From positions 1 to 64,000 of the forward strand of contig JAISPJ010000087.1 of the NCBI GenBank assembly GCA_031274995.1: a DNA stretch of 64,000 nt, written 5' to 3'. The notes beneath the pieces are model-generated. The model saw only the letters and a list, made by a program, of their open reading frames with translations, made no database searches and was not told where the DNA came from. Made by a program: the position numbers and the translations under genes. Below are positions 27,892 through 38,599 of the stretch, one piece after another (position 1 is the stretch's first letter; each line of letters opens with the position of its first letter). This stretch comes from Azoarcus sp. (GTDB taxonomy: Bacteria; Pseudomonadota; Gammaproteobacteria; Burkholderiales; Rhodocyclaceae).

Positions 27892-30584
27892 GGGGCAGTC
27901 TCTCCGAAGACTTCCCGCCACAATGCCCGCACTGGCTCGCGCAGGGCGGCGGCGGCGGATTGGGGAATGCGGGAAGGCTGGTTGTTAAGCCGCTGGCGGT
28001 GCTGATGCTGGCGTAACTCACGGTAGCTGTCGGCGCAGGCGGCGGCGAGGCCGGAGGGAATCAGCCCGAGGTTTGCGGCAACGCCCAAAAGCGCGATGTT
28101 GCCGAGGTTGCGCGTGAGTTCCACATGTTCGTGGGCGTAACCGAGGATCAGGTACTGGATCAGGAATTCGACGTCGACGAGGCCGCCGGGATCGTGTTTG
28201 AGGTCGAAAAGCGGGCTTTTCCCCGCGTGGGCGGCGCTCATTTTGTCGCGCATGGCGATGACTTCGGTGCGCAGGGCTTGCCTGTCGCGCGGCAGGCGCA
28301 GGATATCTTCGCGGATACGCTCAAACTTTTCGCCCAAGGCCGCTTCGCCCGCGACAAAACGGGCACGGGTCAGTGCCTGGTGTTCCCAGACCCAGGCCGA
28401 CTCGAACTGATATTTTCGGAAAGCGCCAAGCGAGCAGGCGACAAGGCCGGATTCGCCGTTCGGGCGCAGCCGCAGGTCGGTTTCAAACAGGATGCCGGCA
28501 GAGGTGCGGCTCGATAGCCATCCACTGACCCGCTGCGCCAGCCGGGCGTAGAGTTCGCCTGCTTCGCCGTATTCGTCATCGTACAGAAAGACGAGATCGA
28601 GGTCGGTGGCATACCCCAGTTCCTTGCCGCCGAGTTTGCCGTAGCCAATGACGGCAAACTGAGGTTCGTCACGGTGGCGTGTCCTGATTTTGTTCCAGCA
28701 CAGGGGAATGGTGAGGCTGACCATGATGTCGGCGAGCATGGAGAGGTGGTCGGTGAGTTTTTCGACCGTGAATGCCCCGGCAACGTCCTGGACGAGAAGG
28801 CGGAATATCTGGGTGTGGTGCTGCTCGCGCATCAAGTCCATCTGCCGCTCCATGTCCGGGTCGATGGCATCCAGTTCGGCAGCGAGTTCGTATTTGAATT
28901 GCGACCAGTCGGGCGCAGCCGTCAGGCCGCGCGCTTCGAGCAGGTCGTCCAGCAGGATCGGATGGCGGCCAAGATATTGCGCGGCCCAGCGCGATGCGCC
29001 GATGAGATCGACCAGACGGCGCAGGGCTTGGGGATATTGCTGCAACAAGGCGAGATAAGTGCCGCGCCGGGCGATGTTGTCGAGCAGGTCAAGACAGCAC
29101 GCCAGGGTATCGTCGGGCTCCGGGGTAGATACGGCGGAGGAGATCATGCGGGGCACGAGGGCGTCGAACCGGCGGCGGATGTTGTCCGGCAACTGGTTGT
29201 AGCGCACTCCCAGGCGCGCGGTGGCCAGCCGCTCGGCGGCGGTTTGTGGGTTGCGGTAGCCAAGCTCGGCCAGTGCATCGGCAGTTTCGATGGCATCGGC
29301 AGCGTTTTGCCAGACGGTGGCAAGTCGTTGGGGTTTGTCCTCCTGGGTGTCCGGCTCACTGAAGATGGCTTCAAAGCGGCGGCTGACGGTGGCGCGATGA
29401 CGGTCGAGTTCTTCAAGGAATGTCGCGTAACCTGCAAAGCCCATTGTTTCGGCGATCAGGATCTGGTCGGCCTCGTTTTCCGGCAGATCGTGGGTCTGGG
29501 CGTCGTCGAGGTATTGCAGCCGATGTTCGAGCCGACGCAGGAAGATGTAGGCAGCGCCGAGTTCTTCGGCCACGCCGGGCTGGAGGATATCGCGCACAGC
29601 GAGGCGGTCGAGCGCCTGGAGGGTGGGGCGTATTTGCAGGGTCTGGTCGCGGCCACCCCGGATGAGCTGGAATGCCTGGGCGATGAATTCGATTTCGCGG
29701 ATGCCGCCCGGGCCGAGTTTGATGTTGTTGGCACGATCACGCCGCACGACTTCTCGCTGAATCTGGGCATGGAGATCGCGCATGGCGTTGATGGCGCCGA
29801 AGTCGAGGTATTTGCGGAAAACGAAGGGACGTGAAATGGCTTGCAGTTCTTCCGTGCGCTCGCCGACGATGGTCCGGGCTTTTATCCAGGCGTAGCGCTC
29901 CCACTCCCGGCCTTGCGTGGTGAAATAGTCTTCCAGCATCTCGAAGCTTGCCACCAGCGGGCCGGAGTCGCCGTTGGGGCGCAGGCGCATGTCAACGCGA
30001 AATACCTGCCCGTGTTCGGTGATTTCGGCCAGCGCGGCAATGATCTGTTTACCGAGGCGTTCGAAGAACTCAAAGTTGTCGATGACTTTCGGCCCCGTGG
30101 TTTCGCCATCCCCGGAGAAGAGAAAAATGAGGTCGATGTCGGAACTGACGTTAAGTTCCCGGCCCCCAAGCTTGCCCATGCCGATGACGAGCATTTCCTG
30201 TTCTTCGCCGGAAGCTGAGCGGGGCGTGCCGTATCGCTTCAAGAGCGAGGCGCGCAGCACGTCGTGGGCGTGGCGTACGGCAACCTCGGCGAACACGGTC
30301 ATGGTTTCGGTGACTTCGGCCAGATCGGCCATGCCTGCGAGGTCACGCACAAGCAGGTGGCAAAGCGTTCTGACGCGCAATTGCCGCAGGGCAGAACGCA
30401 GTTGGGCTTCGTCGTCGCCAAACCGGGCGATCAGGCCGCACATGTCGTCTTTGCTGAATGGCTGGACGAGTCCGTCAGCCAAACACTCTGCCAGCCAGGG
30501 ACGGCTGTCGAGCATGCGTTGCAGAAAGCGCGACTGGCGTATTGCGCGGCGGATAATTTCTGGCGCACAGGGATCGGGCTGCAT
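27888..30584 (-). CDS. glnE: Glutamine synthetase adenylyltransferase/deadenylase
   Basis: 898 aa; two nucleotidyltransferase domains (GMGKLGGRELNVSSDIDLIFLF; GYGKLGGKELGYATDLDLVFLY). Confidence 0.96.
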   Translation of the reverse strand: MQPDPCAPEIIRRAIRQSRFLQRMLDSRPWLAECLADGLVQPFSKDDMCGLIARFGDDEAQLRSALRQLRVRTLCHLLVRDLAGMADLAEVTETMTVFAEVAVRHAHDVLRASLLKRYGTPRSASGEEQEMLVIGMGKLGGRELNVSSDIDLIFLFSGDGETTGPKVIDNFEFFERLGKQIIAALAEITEHGQVFRVDMRLRPNGDSGPLVASFEMLEDYFTTQGREWERYAWIKARTIVGERTEELQAISRPFVFRKYLDFGAINAMRDLHAQIQREVVRRDRANNIKLGPGGIREIEFIAQAFQLIRGGRDQTLQIRPTLQALDRLAVRDILQPGVAEELGAAYIFLRRLEHRLQYLDDAQTHDLPENEADQILIAETMGFAGYATFLEELDRHRATVSRRFEAIFSEPDTQEDKPQRLATVWQNAADAIETADALAELGYRNPQTAAERLATARLGVRYNQLPDNIRRRFDALVPRMISSAVSTPEPDDTLACCLDLLDNIARRGTYLALLQQYPQALRRLVDLIGASRWAAQYLGRHPILLDDLLEARGLTAAPDWSQFKYELAAELDAIDPDMERQMDLMREQHHTQIFRLLVQDVAGAFTVEKLTDHLSMLADIMVSLTIPLCWNKIRTRHRDEPQFAVIGYGKLGGKELGYATDLDLVFLYDDEYGEAGELYARLAQRVSGWLSSRTSAGILFETDLRLRPNGESGLVACSLGAFRKYQFESAWVWEHQALTRARFVAGEAALGEKFERIREDILRLPRDRQALRTEVIAMRDKMSAAHAGKSPLFDLKHDPGGLVDVEFLIQYLILGYAHEHVELTRNLGNIALLGVAANLGLIPSGLAAACADSYRELRQHQHRQRLNNQPSRIPQSAAAALREPVRALWREVFGETAP

Positions 30585-30795
30585 CGAAAGTCCTTTTGTT
30601 ATTGCTAGAATATCTACCTTTTTACATGAGTTTAAGTGTGTAAATAAGGGTGTAAATGTCGGCCCGGTATTTTGCTCGGGGCTGGGGTAATTATCTGCTA
30701 CGCGGCCACATGGTTCGCGCAGTCGTATGGAATGTCCGGCGTGGGGCGTCGTGTCATGTCCGGGCGCTGTTTATTTGTTTATTGAATGCTGAAGT

Positions 30796-33700
30796 ATGAA
30801 CGTCGAGAACACTGAGTTTTCATTTCTTGCCGGAATGCCTGCCCGGAAACGTTCCGGCAATCGTCCCGTTTTGTGGCGTTTTGTTTGGCAGAACGCCGTT
30901 TTACGGCGTCTGTTGCGTATTTTGGGGAAGATATCCTTGGCCGGTTGCATCGTGTGCGGTGTTCTGTACGTCGTGATGCGTGCCTGGCTGTTTCCCTGGC
31001 TTGGCGAAAACAGCGGATGGGTTGCCGCAAAACTTTCCAGCGCTGTCGGTGCGCCGGTGAGCATCGATAGCCTGGAAGCGGATTGGGCCGGGCTGCGTCC
31101 CCGCCTGCACATAGGGGGATTGACGATTCGCTCCGGGGAACACGAAACGTTACGACTGGAGCGGGTCGAGGCCACGCTCTCGTGGATGTCCTTGCCGCGA
31201 TGGGTGCCCTATTTTCATGCGTTGGAAATCATCGGGCCGGAAATCGTGCTGGAGCGCGGCAAGGATGGCATCTTCTCCGTGGCGGGCATTCGCATGGAAC
31301 CGGACGCGCGGGAACGCGGCAACCCTGTTGCCTGGTTGTTCGGGCAGTCCCGGATCGTGGTGCGCGACGCGACCCTGGCCTGGAACGACGCTCTGCGTGA
31401 CGCCCCGCCATTGCGGCTGACCGAAGTGCAATTCACTTTCAGGCGCGGCCTTTTCAGTCATCACCTGGAACTCCAGGGGCGAACGCCCAAGGAGTTGGCG
31501 ACGAAGTTCGAGGCGCGTGGTGATGTGCGCCGTTACGATTCCGCCACACTGGACGGGATTACCGGACATTTTTACATCGGACTCGATAACGCGGATCTCG
31601 GCGGCTGGTCGGCGTGGGTGGATTATCCGTTCCCCTGCAAGGGGCGTGGCAGTACGCGGCTGTGGCTCGATAACGATGGTGTTGGCACGGCCGGACTTTC
31701 TGCGGATTTAGATCTGGAAGGAGTGGAAACCACGCTGGGCACCGGACTGGCCCCATTGAAGTTCAATCGGCTCAGCGGACGGTTGCTGATGCGCCGCGCG
31801 CCGGAAAGCGTGGAGTTCGGCGCACGTGGTTTGTGGCTGGAATCCCAAGAAACCAAGTTGCATACGCCCGTCGATTTTAATCTCGAATTGCGTAATGCCG
31901 CTGATGGCACGCCAAATGGAGGCGCGTTTTCGGCTTCTTCGATCGATCTGGCGGCTCTTGCCCAACTGACCGGAAGTTTGCCGCTCGACAAACTTGAGAA
32001 TGCGCGCGTATTGCTGGGCGAGTTCAATCCCAAAGGGCACCTGCGGACGTTCTCGGTCGAATGGGAAGGCGAAGCCGACGCTTTGCAGGACTGGAAAATC
32101 AATACGGAATTTGAAGGCATCAGCCTGACCGCTCGCGGCCTCATACCGGGCATGGGCAACATGTCGGGACGGATCAAGGGCAACAACCGGGAAGGAGAGT
32201 TTTTGTTCTCCAGCCAGAACGGTTACGTCGATCTGCCCAAGGTGTTCGAACAGGCGCACATCCCGGTTGCCCGCCTCGGCGTTTCGGGCAGTTGGCACCA
32301 CAAGAACGGGCAGTTGGCCGTGATGCTCGCTGCCGTGGAGTTTGTCAATGACGACGCGACGGGCTGGGCAAGCGGAGGCTATTGGCCCGCAGAGAGCGGC
32401 CCCGGCGAAATCGACATCTCAGGGGAGTTGTCCCGTGCGCAGGCTACGGCGGTATGGCGTTATATCCCCATCATCGCCGGTGAACGGGTGCGTGACTGGC
32501 TCAGGCACTCGCTCATGCACGGCAACGTGACCGGCGCGAAAGTAAGGCTTAAAGGCCCATTGGCGCATTTTCCGTTCCGGGATGGAAAAGGAGAGTTCTC
32601 TGTCGTGGCTCGGGCGGAAAACGGTCGGCTTGATTATGCCGATGGTTGGCCGGCACTCGATCATCTTGCCGGAGAACTGCGCTTCACGGGGCCGGGTCTT
32701 CTCATTGAATCCCGTGGCGGAGACATTTTTGGCGTCCGGGTGGAACCCGTACGGGTCGGAATTCCTGACCTCGGGGAAGGGGTGATGACCATAGAAGGAG
32801 CGGCGAAAGGGCCGAGCGCGGATTTTCTGCGTTTCATTGCCGAAAGTCCGCTATCCGCGCGTTTGCAAGGTTTCACAGAGTCATTGCGCCCCGAAGGCAA
32901 TGGCCAGCTTGGGCTCAAACTGGTGCTGCCTTTGCATGATCTCTCCAAAACCGAAGTCGGTGGGGAGTATCGTTTTTCCGGCAATCGTGTCCGCCTGGAC
33001 GGGATTGCCTTCGAGTCGGCGCTGGAAGCTGCCGAGGGCAGCTTGAGCTTTACCGAGGATGCGTTGAAGGCGCTTTCCATTCGTGGCCGTCTGCTTGGCG
33101 GAGAAAGTGTGATTGAGGGCAAGGCGAACGGGGGCAGGCTCGAACTTGCCGCGCATGGGCAAGTGGAGGCGGCGGCGGTGTACGAAGCGTTCGGCTGGCC
33201 GTTACTGAGGTGGGTCAACGGAAATACGCCCTGGAACGCCGAGATGACCTTCGGGCAGGATAGCAGCAAGATCGTCGTGCGCTCCTGGCTCAAGGGGCTG
33301 AGTTCGCGCCTGCCTAGTCCTTTTGCCAAGGAAACCGACGAAATCTGGCCGCTGGAGGTCGTGACGGTTTCCCAGGGGATGGGCAAACCCCGGCTGATTA
33401 CAGCAAAACAGGGCGACAGGCTTGAAATCGCGCTTGAACGCGATGCCTCCGGGGTTGTACGCGGCGGGGTGGGGCTGCACCGGCCCGCGCCGATATCTTC
33501 CAGTAACGGAATACAGCTTGCGGCCTCGTTCGATAAGCTGGATATTGATGCCTGGCACTGGACCATAGCCGCAGGCGTGAGCGGTGGCCAGGACGATGAG
33601 GCGGCGCCGCTGTTGACGGCTGTCATGCTCGATGCCCGGCAAGTACGCGCCTTTGGATATACCTTCAACGCATTGCAACTGCGCGCGGCAAACAATGCCG

Positions 33701-34725
33701 AAAGCTGGACGGCGCATCTGGACAGTACCGAGGCGCAGGGCGTCATCGCCTGGAAGCGCGGGGGGGATGGCGTGCTGTCGGCACACCTGAGCCGTTTGGC
33801 TCTGTCGGGAGACGAGAACGGCGCCAAAAGCGATAACCAGGATAAAAACGGCTCTTCCAGATCCCCTCCTCCCAGCGGTTTGCCGGGGCTTGATGTGCGG
33901 GCAGAGGAGTTCGTGGTTGGCACGCGCGAACTCGGGCAACTCAAAGTGCGGGCCACCAACCAGGAAGGTGTCTGGCGGCTCGACAACCTTTCCATCCATC
34001 ATCCCGACGCACAGTTTTCCGGCAACGGCCTCTGGCAGCCCGACGCGCAGCGCAGCATGCTTGATTTCACCCTGGAATCTGCCAATGTCGGCCGCCTTGC
34101 CGAGGTATTGGGGTACAACCACATTGTGCATGACGGGCAAGCAAAGCTCGCCGGAAAACTCGACTGGCGAGGCCCGCCGACCCGGATCGACTATCCGACG
34201 CTCTCCGGCCAGATCGAACTCGACGCCAGGGAAGGGCGTTTTGAACGCATTGAACCTGGCGTCGGGCGTTTGCTCGGCGTCCTCAGCTTGCAGGCATTGC
34301 CGAAACGGGTGACGCTCGATTTTCGTGATGTGTTTTCCGAGGGGTTTGTTTTTAGCCGTATCGAAGGCAAGGCCACGGTTTCCGAAGGCGTGATGCGTAG
34401 TGACAGCATTGAAATTGCCGGGCCGGCGGCGCGGGTGCTGATGCGGGGACAGGCGGACATTGCCGCCGAGACCCAGGATTTACGAGTGACGGTGCGTCCG
34501 ACCCTGTCCGATCCGGTTGCCCTTGGCGCGGCTGTCGTCAATCCACTGGTGGGCGCGGTAGCCTATTTGGTGCAGAAGACGTTTGGCGACCCGATCGAGA
34601 AACTGTTTTCCTACGATTACAGAATCACGGGCAGTTGGGTCGATCCGGTGGTCGAAAAAACCGGCAGTTCATCACCCGCGCCCAAGGGAGATGGCAGGAG
34701 CGGAGAGAGTCAGAAAATTCCTTAA
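30796..34725 (+). CDS. YhdP family (AsmA-like) envelope protein
   Basis: 1309 aa; N-terminal TM, C-terminal GVLSLQALPKRVTLDFRDVFSEGFVFSRIEGKATVSEGVM. Confidence 0.9.
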   Translation: MNVENTEFSFLAGMPARKRSGNRPVLWRFVWQNAVLRRLLRILGKISLAGCIVCGVLYVVMRAWLFPWLGENSGWVAAKLSSAVGAPVSIDSLEADWAGLRPRLHIGGLTIRSGEHETLRLERVEATLSWMSLPRWVPYFHALEIIGPEIVLERGKDGIFSVAGIRMEPDARERGNPVAWLFGQSRIVVRDATLAWNDALRDAPPLRLTEVQFTFRRGLFSHHLELQGRTPKELATKFEARGDVRRYDSATLDGITGHFYIGLDNADLGGWSAWVDYPFPCKGRGSTRLWLDNDGVGTAGLSADLDLEGVETTLGTGLAPLKFNRLSGRLLMRRAPESVEFGARGLWLESQETKLHTPVDFNLELRNAADGTPNGGAFSASSIDLAALAQLTGSLPLDKLENARVLLGEFNPKGHLRTFSVEWEGEADALQDWKINTEFEGISLTARGLIPGMGNMSGRIKGNNREGEFLFSSQNGYVDLPKVFEQAHIPVARLGVSGSWHHKNGQLAVMLAAVEFVNDDATGWASGGYWPAESGPGEIDISGELSRAQATAVWRYIPIIAGERVRDWLRHSLMHGNVTGAKVRLKGPLAHFPFRDGKGEFSVVARAENGRLDYADGWPALDHLAGELRFTGPGLLIESRGGDIFGVRVEPVRVGIPDLGEGVMTIEGAAKGPSADFLRFIAESPLSARLQGFTESLRPEGNGQLGLKLVLPLHDLSKTEVGGEYRFSGNRVRLDGIAFESALEAAEGSLSFTEDALKALSIRGRLLGGESVIEGKANGGRLELAAHGQVEAAAVYEAFGWPLLRWVNGNTPWNAEMTFGQDSSKIVVRSWLKGLSSRLPSPFAKETDEIWPLEVVTVSQGMGKPRLITAKQGDRLEIALERDASGVVRGGVGLHRPAPISSSNGIQLAASFDKLDIDAWHWTIAAGVSGGQDDEAAPLLTAVMLDARQVRAFGYTFNALQLRAANNAESWTAHLDSTEAQGVIAWKRGGDGVLSAHLSRLALSGDENGAKSDNQDKNGSSRSPPPSGLPGLDVRAEEFVVGTRELGQLKVRATNQEGVWRLDNLSIHHPDAQFSGNGLWQPDAQRSMLDFTLESANVGRLAEVLGYNHIVHDGQAKLAGKLDWRGPPTRIDYPTLSGQIELDAREGRFERIEPGVGRLLGVLSLQALPKRVTLDFRDVFSEGFVFSRIEGKATVSEGVMRSDSIEIAGPAARVLMRGQADIAAETQDLRVTVRPTLSDPVALGAAVVNPLVGAVAYLVQKTFGDPIEKLFSYDYRITGSWVDPVVEKTGSSSPAPKGDGRSGESQKIP

Positions 34726-35396
34726 TCTGACGAGCCAGGTTTTTTTGGCGCAAAGGTGTGCAGGCCGTCGAGCCGCTCGCCGAAATAACGGGTCTTGAGC
34801 GAGTCGACGCGTATTTTCTGGCCGGGCGCGGGGGCGTGGATGAAACGGTTATCGCCGATGTAAATGCCCATGTGGGAATGGCGGCGCTTCATCGTGTTGA
34901 AAAAGACGAGATCGCCCGATGCGAGTTCTCTGCGCTCGATGGGGCGTGTCATCAGAGCGATGGTGGCTGCGTGATGCGGGAGACGGCGTTTGCTGGCCTG
35001 TTCCACCACATAAGTCACCAAGCCGCTGCAATCCAGCCCTTCACTGGGGTTTTCGCCGCCATATCGGTATTCCGCACCGACCAGATTGAGAGCCCGCACG
35101 ACGATTTCTTCGCGATGCGCCGGGTCTTCGAGAACGAAATAACTCGCAAACGGGTTGTATTTTTCGTCGTCACCCAGCATGTCCGACGCGGGGGAATACT
35201 GTACCGGCGCGGAGGAACACGCGCCGAGGAGCGCGCAGGCCAGTATCGGCAGGATGAGGCGCGTCCATCGCTGGAGGATTTGAGTTGCCTTGGCCTGAAG
35301 GCCGAAGATTCCTCGATACGGTTCAGGAAAGCATCCGGCCTCATGAGCGCTTTCGCCACTTGTGGCAGGAATTGTGCCCGACCTGTATTCAGGCAT
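34722..35396 (-). CDS. C40 (NlpC/P60) family lipoprotein peptidase
   Basis: LILPILACALLGACSS lipobox; YRYGGENPSEGLDCSGLVTYV; start uncertain because the N-terminal region derives from repeat copy F. Confidence 0.82.
   Translation of the reverse strand: MPEYRSGTIPATSGESAHEAGCFPEPYRGIFGLQAKATQILQRWTRLILPILACALLGACSSAPVQYSPASDMLGDDEKYNPFASYFVLEDPAHREEIVVRALNLVGAEYRYGGENPSEGLDCSGLVTYVVEQASKRRLPHHAATIALMTRPIERRELASGDLVFFNTMKRRHSHMGIYIGDNRFIHAPAPGQKIRVDSLKTRYFGERLDGLHTFAPKKPGSSD
35279..35336 (-). repeat. Interspersed repeat copy F (3' half)
   Basis: Minus strand TTTCCTGAACCGTATCGAGGAATCTTCGGCCTTCAGGCCAAGGCAACTCAAA aligns with copy B TTCCCTGAACCGTATCGGGGAATCCCCGGCCTTCAGACCGGTGTGACTCAAA. Confidence 0.7.
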
Positions 35397-35943
35397 TGGA
35401 TTCGGCATGGTGGGTGGTGGCATGCAGTTCATGAAGCCCGAGTTGGAAACGGAGGGCGTTGTCAACATAATGAAGGGCATTGCCGCGCATGCGCATGATT
35501 TCTTCGTCGGTGAGCGTGCGCAATATCCGACCCGGCGACCCGACGACCAGAGATCGATCAGGAATGGTCTTTCCTTCGGGAATCAGCGCGTTCGCGGCGA
35601 TGAGGCAGTCCCTGCCGACAACGGCGTTGTTGAGCACCACGGCATTGATGCCGATCAGGCAGCCGTCGCCGATGGTGCAGCCGTGCAGCATGGCCATGTG
35701 GCCGACGGAGACATTCTCGCCGATCGTCAGCGGCACGCCCTCATCGTTGTGGAGAACGGAACCGTCCTGGATGTTGGTTCCGTCGCCGATTTCAATGGGT
35801 TCGTTGTCGCCGCGAACGACCGCGTTGTACCAGATGCTGACGAAACGGCCAATGCGCACGTCACCGATGATCGTCGCGTTGTGGGCAATCCAGGAACCCT
35901 CGCCAATTTGGGGCCTGCACCCGTCCAGAGCGTAAATACTCAT
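35389..35943 (-). CDS. Gamma carbonic anhydrase family protein
   Basis: 184 aa left-handed beta-helix: DVRIGRFVSIWYNAVVRGDNEPIEIGDGTNIQDGSVLH. Confidence 0.93.
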   Translation of the reverse strand: MSIYALDGCRPQIGEGSWIAHNATIIGDVRIGRFVSIWYNAVVRGDNEPIEIGDGTNIQDGSVLHNDEGVPLTIGENVSVGHMAMLHGCTIGDGCLIGINAVVLNNAVVGRDCLIAANALIPEGKTIPDRSLVVGSPGRILRTLTDEEIMRMRGNALHYVDNALRFQLGLHELHATTHHAESNA

Positions 35944-36149
35944 GGGTTCTGCTCTCTCTGTGGCCCGAGAGCCTCAACGCCGCAAGGCTCTTGGTAACTG
36001 TGGATCATAACAAGCATGGAGGGGTTGGATAAGAAATAGTTTTAATAATATACAAAAAACCATGCATCGCGGCGGTGTTTTATGGGGGGGCGGCGGGACG
36101 CCATCCGTGCGTCTGAATACGCGAAGGCGCAATGAGGCATGACGCGGGA

Positions 36150-36276
36150 TTGAACACGTGTCGAACGCAATTCTCGCCATTCATGGCGAGGTCAGTGAGA
36201 TGAGCCTTTTATGGAGCCAAAGGCTTCCCTGAACCGTATCGGGGAATCCCCGGCCTTCAGACCGGTGTGACTCAAA
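36150..36276 (+). repeat. Interspersed repeat copy B (full length)
   Basis: TTGAACACGTGTCGAACGCAATTCTCGCCATTCATGGCGAGGTCAG...CCGTATCGGGGAATCCCCGGCCTTCAGACCGGTGTGACTCAAA. Confidence 0.83.
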
Positions 36277-36320
36277 CACGCGGAGCGAAGTACCCACGCT
36301 ACAGCGACGTGAGCGTTCTT

Positions 36321-36397
36321 TGGCGCGCCCGGAAGGATTCGAACCTCCTACCCCTTGGTTCGTAGCCAAGTACTCTATCCAGATGAGCTACGGGCGC
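36321..36397 (-). tRNA. tRNA-Arg (anticodon ACG)
   Basis: GCGCCCGTAGCTCATCTGGATAGAGTACTTGGCTACGAACCAAGGGGTAGGAGGTTCGAATCCTTCCGGGCGCGCCA; CCA encoded. Confidence 0.96.
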
Positions 36398-36573
36398 TTC
36401 GAGTCGAAGGGCGAATTATAGGGAGGAGGGTTGAATTGTCAACCGCGCGTCTCGGAGGTTGCGCGCGCTTGCCCGGTCCGGGCAAAAGAAAACGCGCGGC
36501 AATCCAGGAAAGCCGCGCGCATGGGTACGGACCGGGGTCGAGTTCTACGGGCAGCAGGTTGCTGCCGCTACGC

Positions 36574-37566
36574 TCAGACGAGCAGGTCTTTTACGCCGTC
36601 GCGTTCTTCGAGCAGTTCGTTGAGTGTTTTGGTCATGCGCTCGTGCGAGAATGCGTCGATGTCCAGCCCCTGGACGATCTTGTATTCGCCGTTTTCGGTC
36701 GTCGTCGGGAAACCGTAGATGATGCCTTCGGGTATGCCGTAGGAACCATCGGAGGGTACGCCCATTGTGACCCATTCGCCCTTCGAGCCAAGCACCCAGT
36801 CGCGGATGTGGTCGATGGCGGCATTGGCTGCCGAAGCTGCCGAGGAAAGCCCGCGCGCTTCGATGATCGCCGCGCCACGCTTGCCGACGGTGGGCAGGAA
36901 TACGTCCCTGTTCCAGGCATCGTCGTTGATAAGATCCTGGACCTTGTCGCCGTTGGATGTGACGAAGCGATAATCGGCGTACATGGTGGGCGAATGGTTG
37001 CCCCATACCACCAGGTTTTTCAGGCTGGAAACCGCGCGTCCTGATTTGGCGGCCAGTTGCGACAGAGCGCGGTTGTGGTCGAGACGCAGCATGCCGGTGA
37101 AATTTCTGGCCGGAACGCGGCCATATTTGACAGCGATTTCCTTGGCGATGTAGGCGTTGGTGTTGCAGGGGTTCCCAACGACCAGCACCTTGCAGCCGGG
37201 GTTGGCGTGCTGGCCGATGGCTGCGCCCTGTACAGTGAAAATCTTGGCGTTTTCGGTCAGCAGGTCCTTGCGTTCCATGCCGGGGCCGCGTGGCCGCGCG
37301 CCAACCAAAAGGGCGATCTGGGTATCCTTGAAGGCGACCTCAGGGTTGTCGGTCGGGATGATGTCGGCCAGAAGCGGGAAAGCACAGTCATCCAGTTCCA
37401 TGATGACGCCCTGGAGGGACTTCTGAGCCTGGGGAAGGTCGAGCAGTTGCAAAATGACAGTCTGGTCCTTGCCAAGCATGTCGCCACTGGCAATGCGAAA
37501 CAGCAGGCTGTAGCCAATCTGGCCGGCAGCGCCGGTGATGGTAACGCGGATAGGGGCCTTACTCAT
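36574..37566 (-). CDS. mdh: Malate dehydrogenase
   Basis: 330 aa; [43 protein letters not shown]. Confidence 0.97.
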   Translation of the reverse strand: MSKAPIRVTITGAAGQIGYSLLFRIASGDMLGKDQTVILQLLDLPQAQKSLQGVIMELDDCAFPLLADIIPTDNPEVAFKDTQIALLVGARPRGPGMERKDLLTENAKIFTVQGAAIGQHANPGCKVLVVGNPCNTNAYIAKEIAVKYGRVPARNFTGMLRLDHNRALSQLAAKSGRAVSSLKNLVVWGNHSPTMYADYRFVTSNGDKVQDLINDDAWNRDVFLPTVGKRGAAIIEARGLSSAASAANAAIDHIRDWVLGSKGEWVTMGVPSDGSYGIPEGIIYGFPTTTENGEYKIVQGLDIDAFSHERMTKTLNELLEERDGVKDLLV

Positions 37567-37781
37567 GGGTGCATCTCCCTCTGTGTGCTGTGTGGAATGT
37601 GCTGTACGGAAACCATTTTACGACATGTAACAACGTCAGAGCCATATGGCGGGACGTGAACACGGATACTGACAACAAATAATCCATTTTATCGATTAAT
37701 GTCGTATCTAATATAAAACATAAAATGTAAAACATACCATAGATGGACGCTACCATTTTTTTATGTTCCAATACTCTGCAT

Positions 37782-38513
37782 ATGACACAAATTTCACCTA
37801 CCTTCAGTCCGCTCTACCGACAGATCAAGGGACTGATCCTGCAAGCACTTGAAACCGGGGAGTGGCGTCCGGGCCAGGCTATCCCCAGTGAGCAAGAGCT
37901 TGCGGTGCGCTTCAATGTTTCGCAGGGGACGGTGCGCAAGGCGATCGACGAGATGGCGGCGGACAACATCCTGGTGCGCAGGCAGGGCAGGGGCACTTAT
38001 GTGGCCTCGCATACCGATCCCCGGCAGATGTTCCGTTTTTTGCGGCTGGTTCCTGAAAGCGGAAGTTTGCTCTCTCATCCGAAGAGCGTCCCTGTCGATT
38101 GCTGGCGAGCCAAGGCAGGGCAAGAAGCGGCCCGTATACTGGCCATCGAGCCGGATTCGTCGATTATAATCCTGCGCAGGGTTCTGCAATACGCGCGCAA
38201 ACCCATCGTGGCCGATGAAATCTACCTGCCCGAGGAACTCTACCGGGGCTTGGACATGGAGATGTTGCGGGTCTGGAACAGTTCGTTGTACTCGCTGTTC
38301 GAGACCCGTTTCGGGCTGCGGATGATCCGTGCCCAGGAGCGTATCCGCGCCGTGGCCGCTGATCGCGCGGCGGCTGAGTTGCTCCAGGTGGCTGAAGGCA
38401 CGCCGCTGCTGTCGGTCGAGCGGGTGACGTACACATATGGGGACAAACCGGTTGAGTGGAGGCGGGGAGTGTATTCGACGGCTGAACACTATTATTTGAA
38501 CGATTTGACTTGA
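37782..38513 (+). CDS. GntR family transcriptional regulator (UTRA domain)
   Basis: MTQISPTFSPLYRQIKGLILQALETGEWRPGQAIPSEQELAVRFNVSQGTVRKAIDEM. Confidence 0.93.
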   Translation: MTQISPTFSPLYRQIKGLILQALETGEWRPGQAIPSEQELAVRFNVSQGTVRKAIDEMAADNILVRRQGRGTYVASHTDPRQMFRFLRLVPESGSLLSHPKSVPVDCWRAKAGQEAARILAIEPDSSIIILRRVLQYARKPIVADEIYLPEELYRGLDMEMLRVWNSSLYSLFETRFGLRMIRAQERIRAVAADRAAAELLQVAEGTPLLSVERVTYTYGDKPVEWRRGVYSTAEHYYLNDLT

Positions 38514-38599
38514 CGTTTTCTCGAAGGTGCTACGCCCACCGTACAGAGGGCGCACAGCCTTTTTTCTTTCTGTTTCGGTTGTTTTTTGAAGGGGGCTTC

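Noticed and set aside
28674-29834. 386-aa plus-strand ORF opposite glnE
   Set aside because: Antisense shadow; glnE nucleotidyltransferase motifs are clear on the minus strand.
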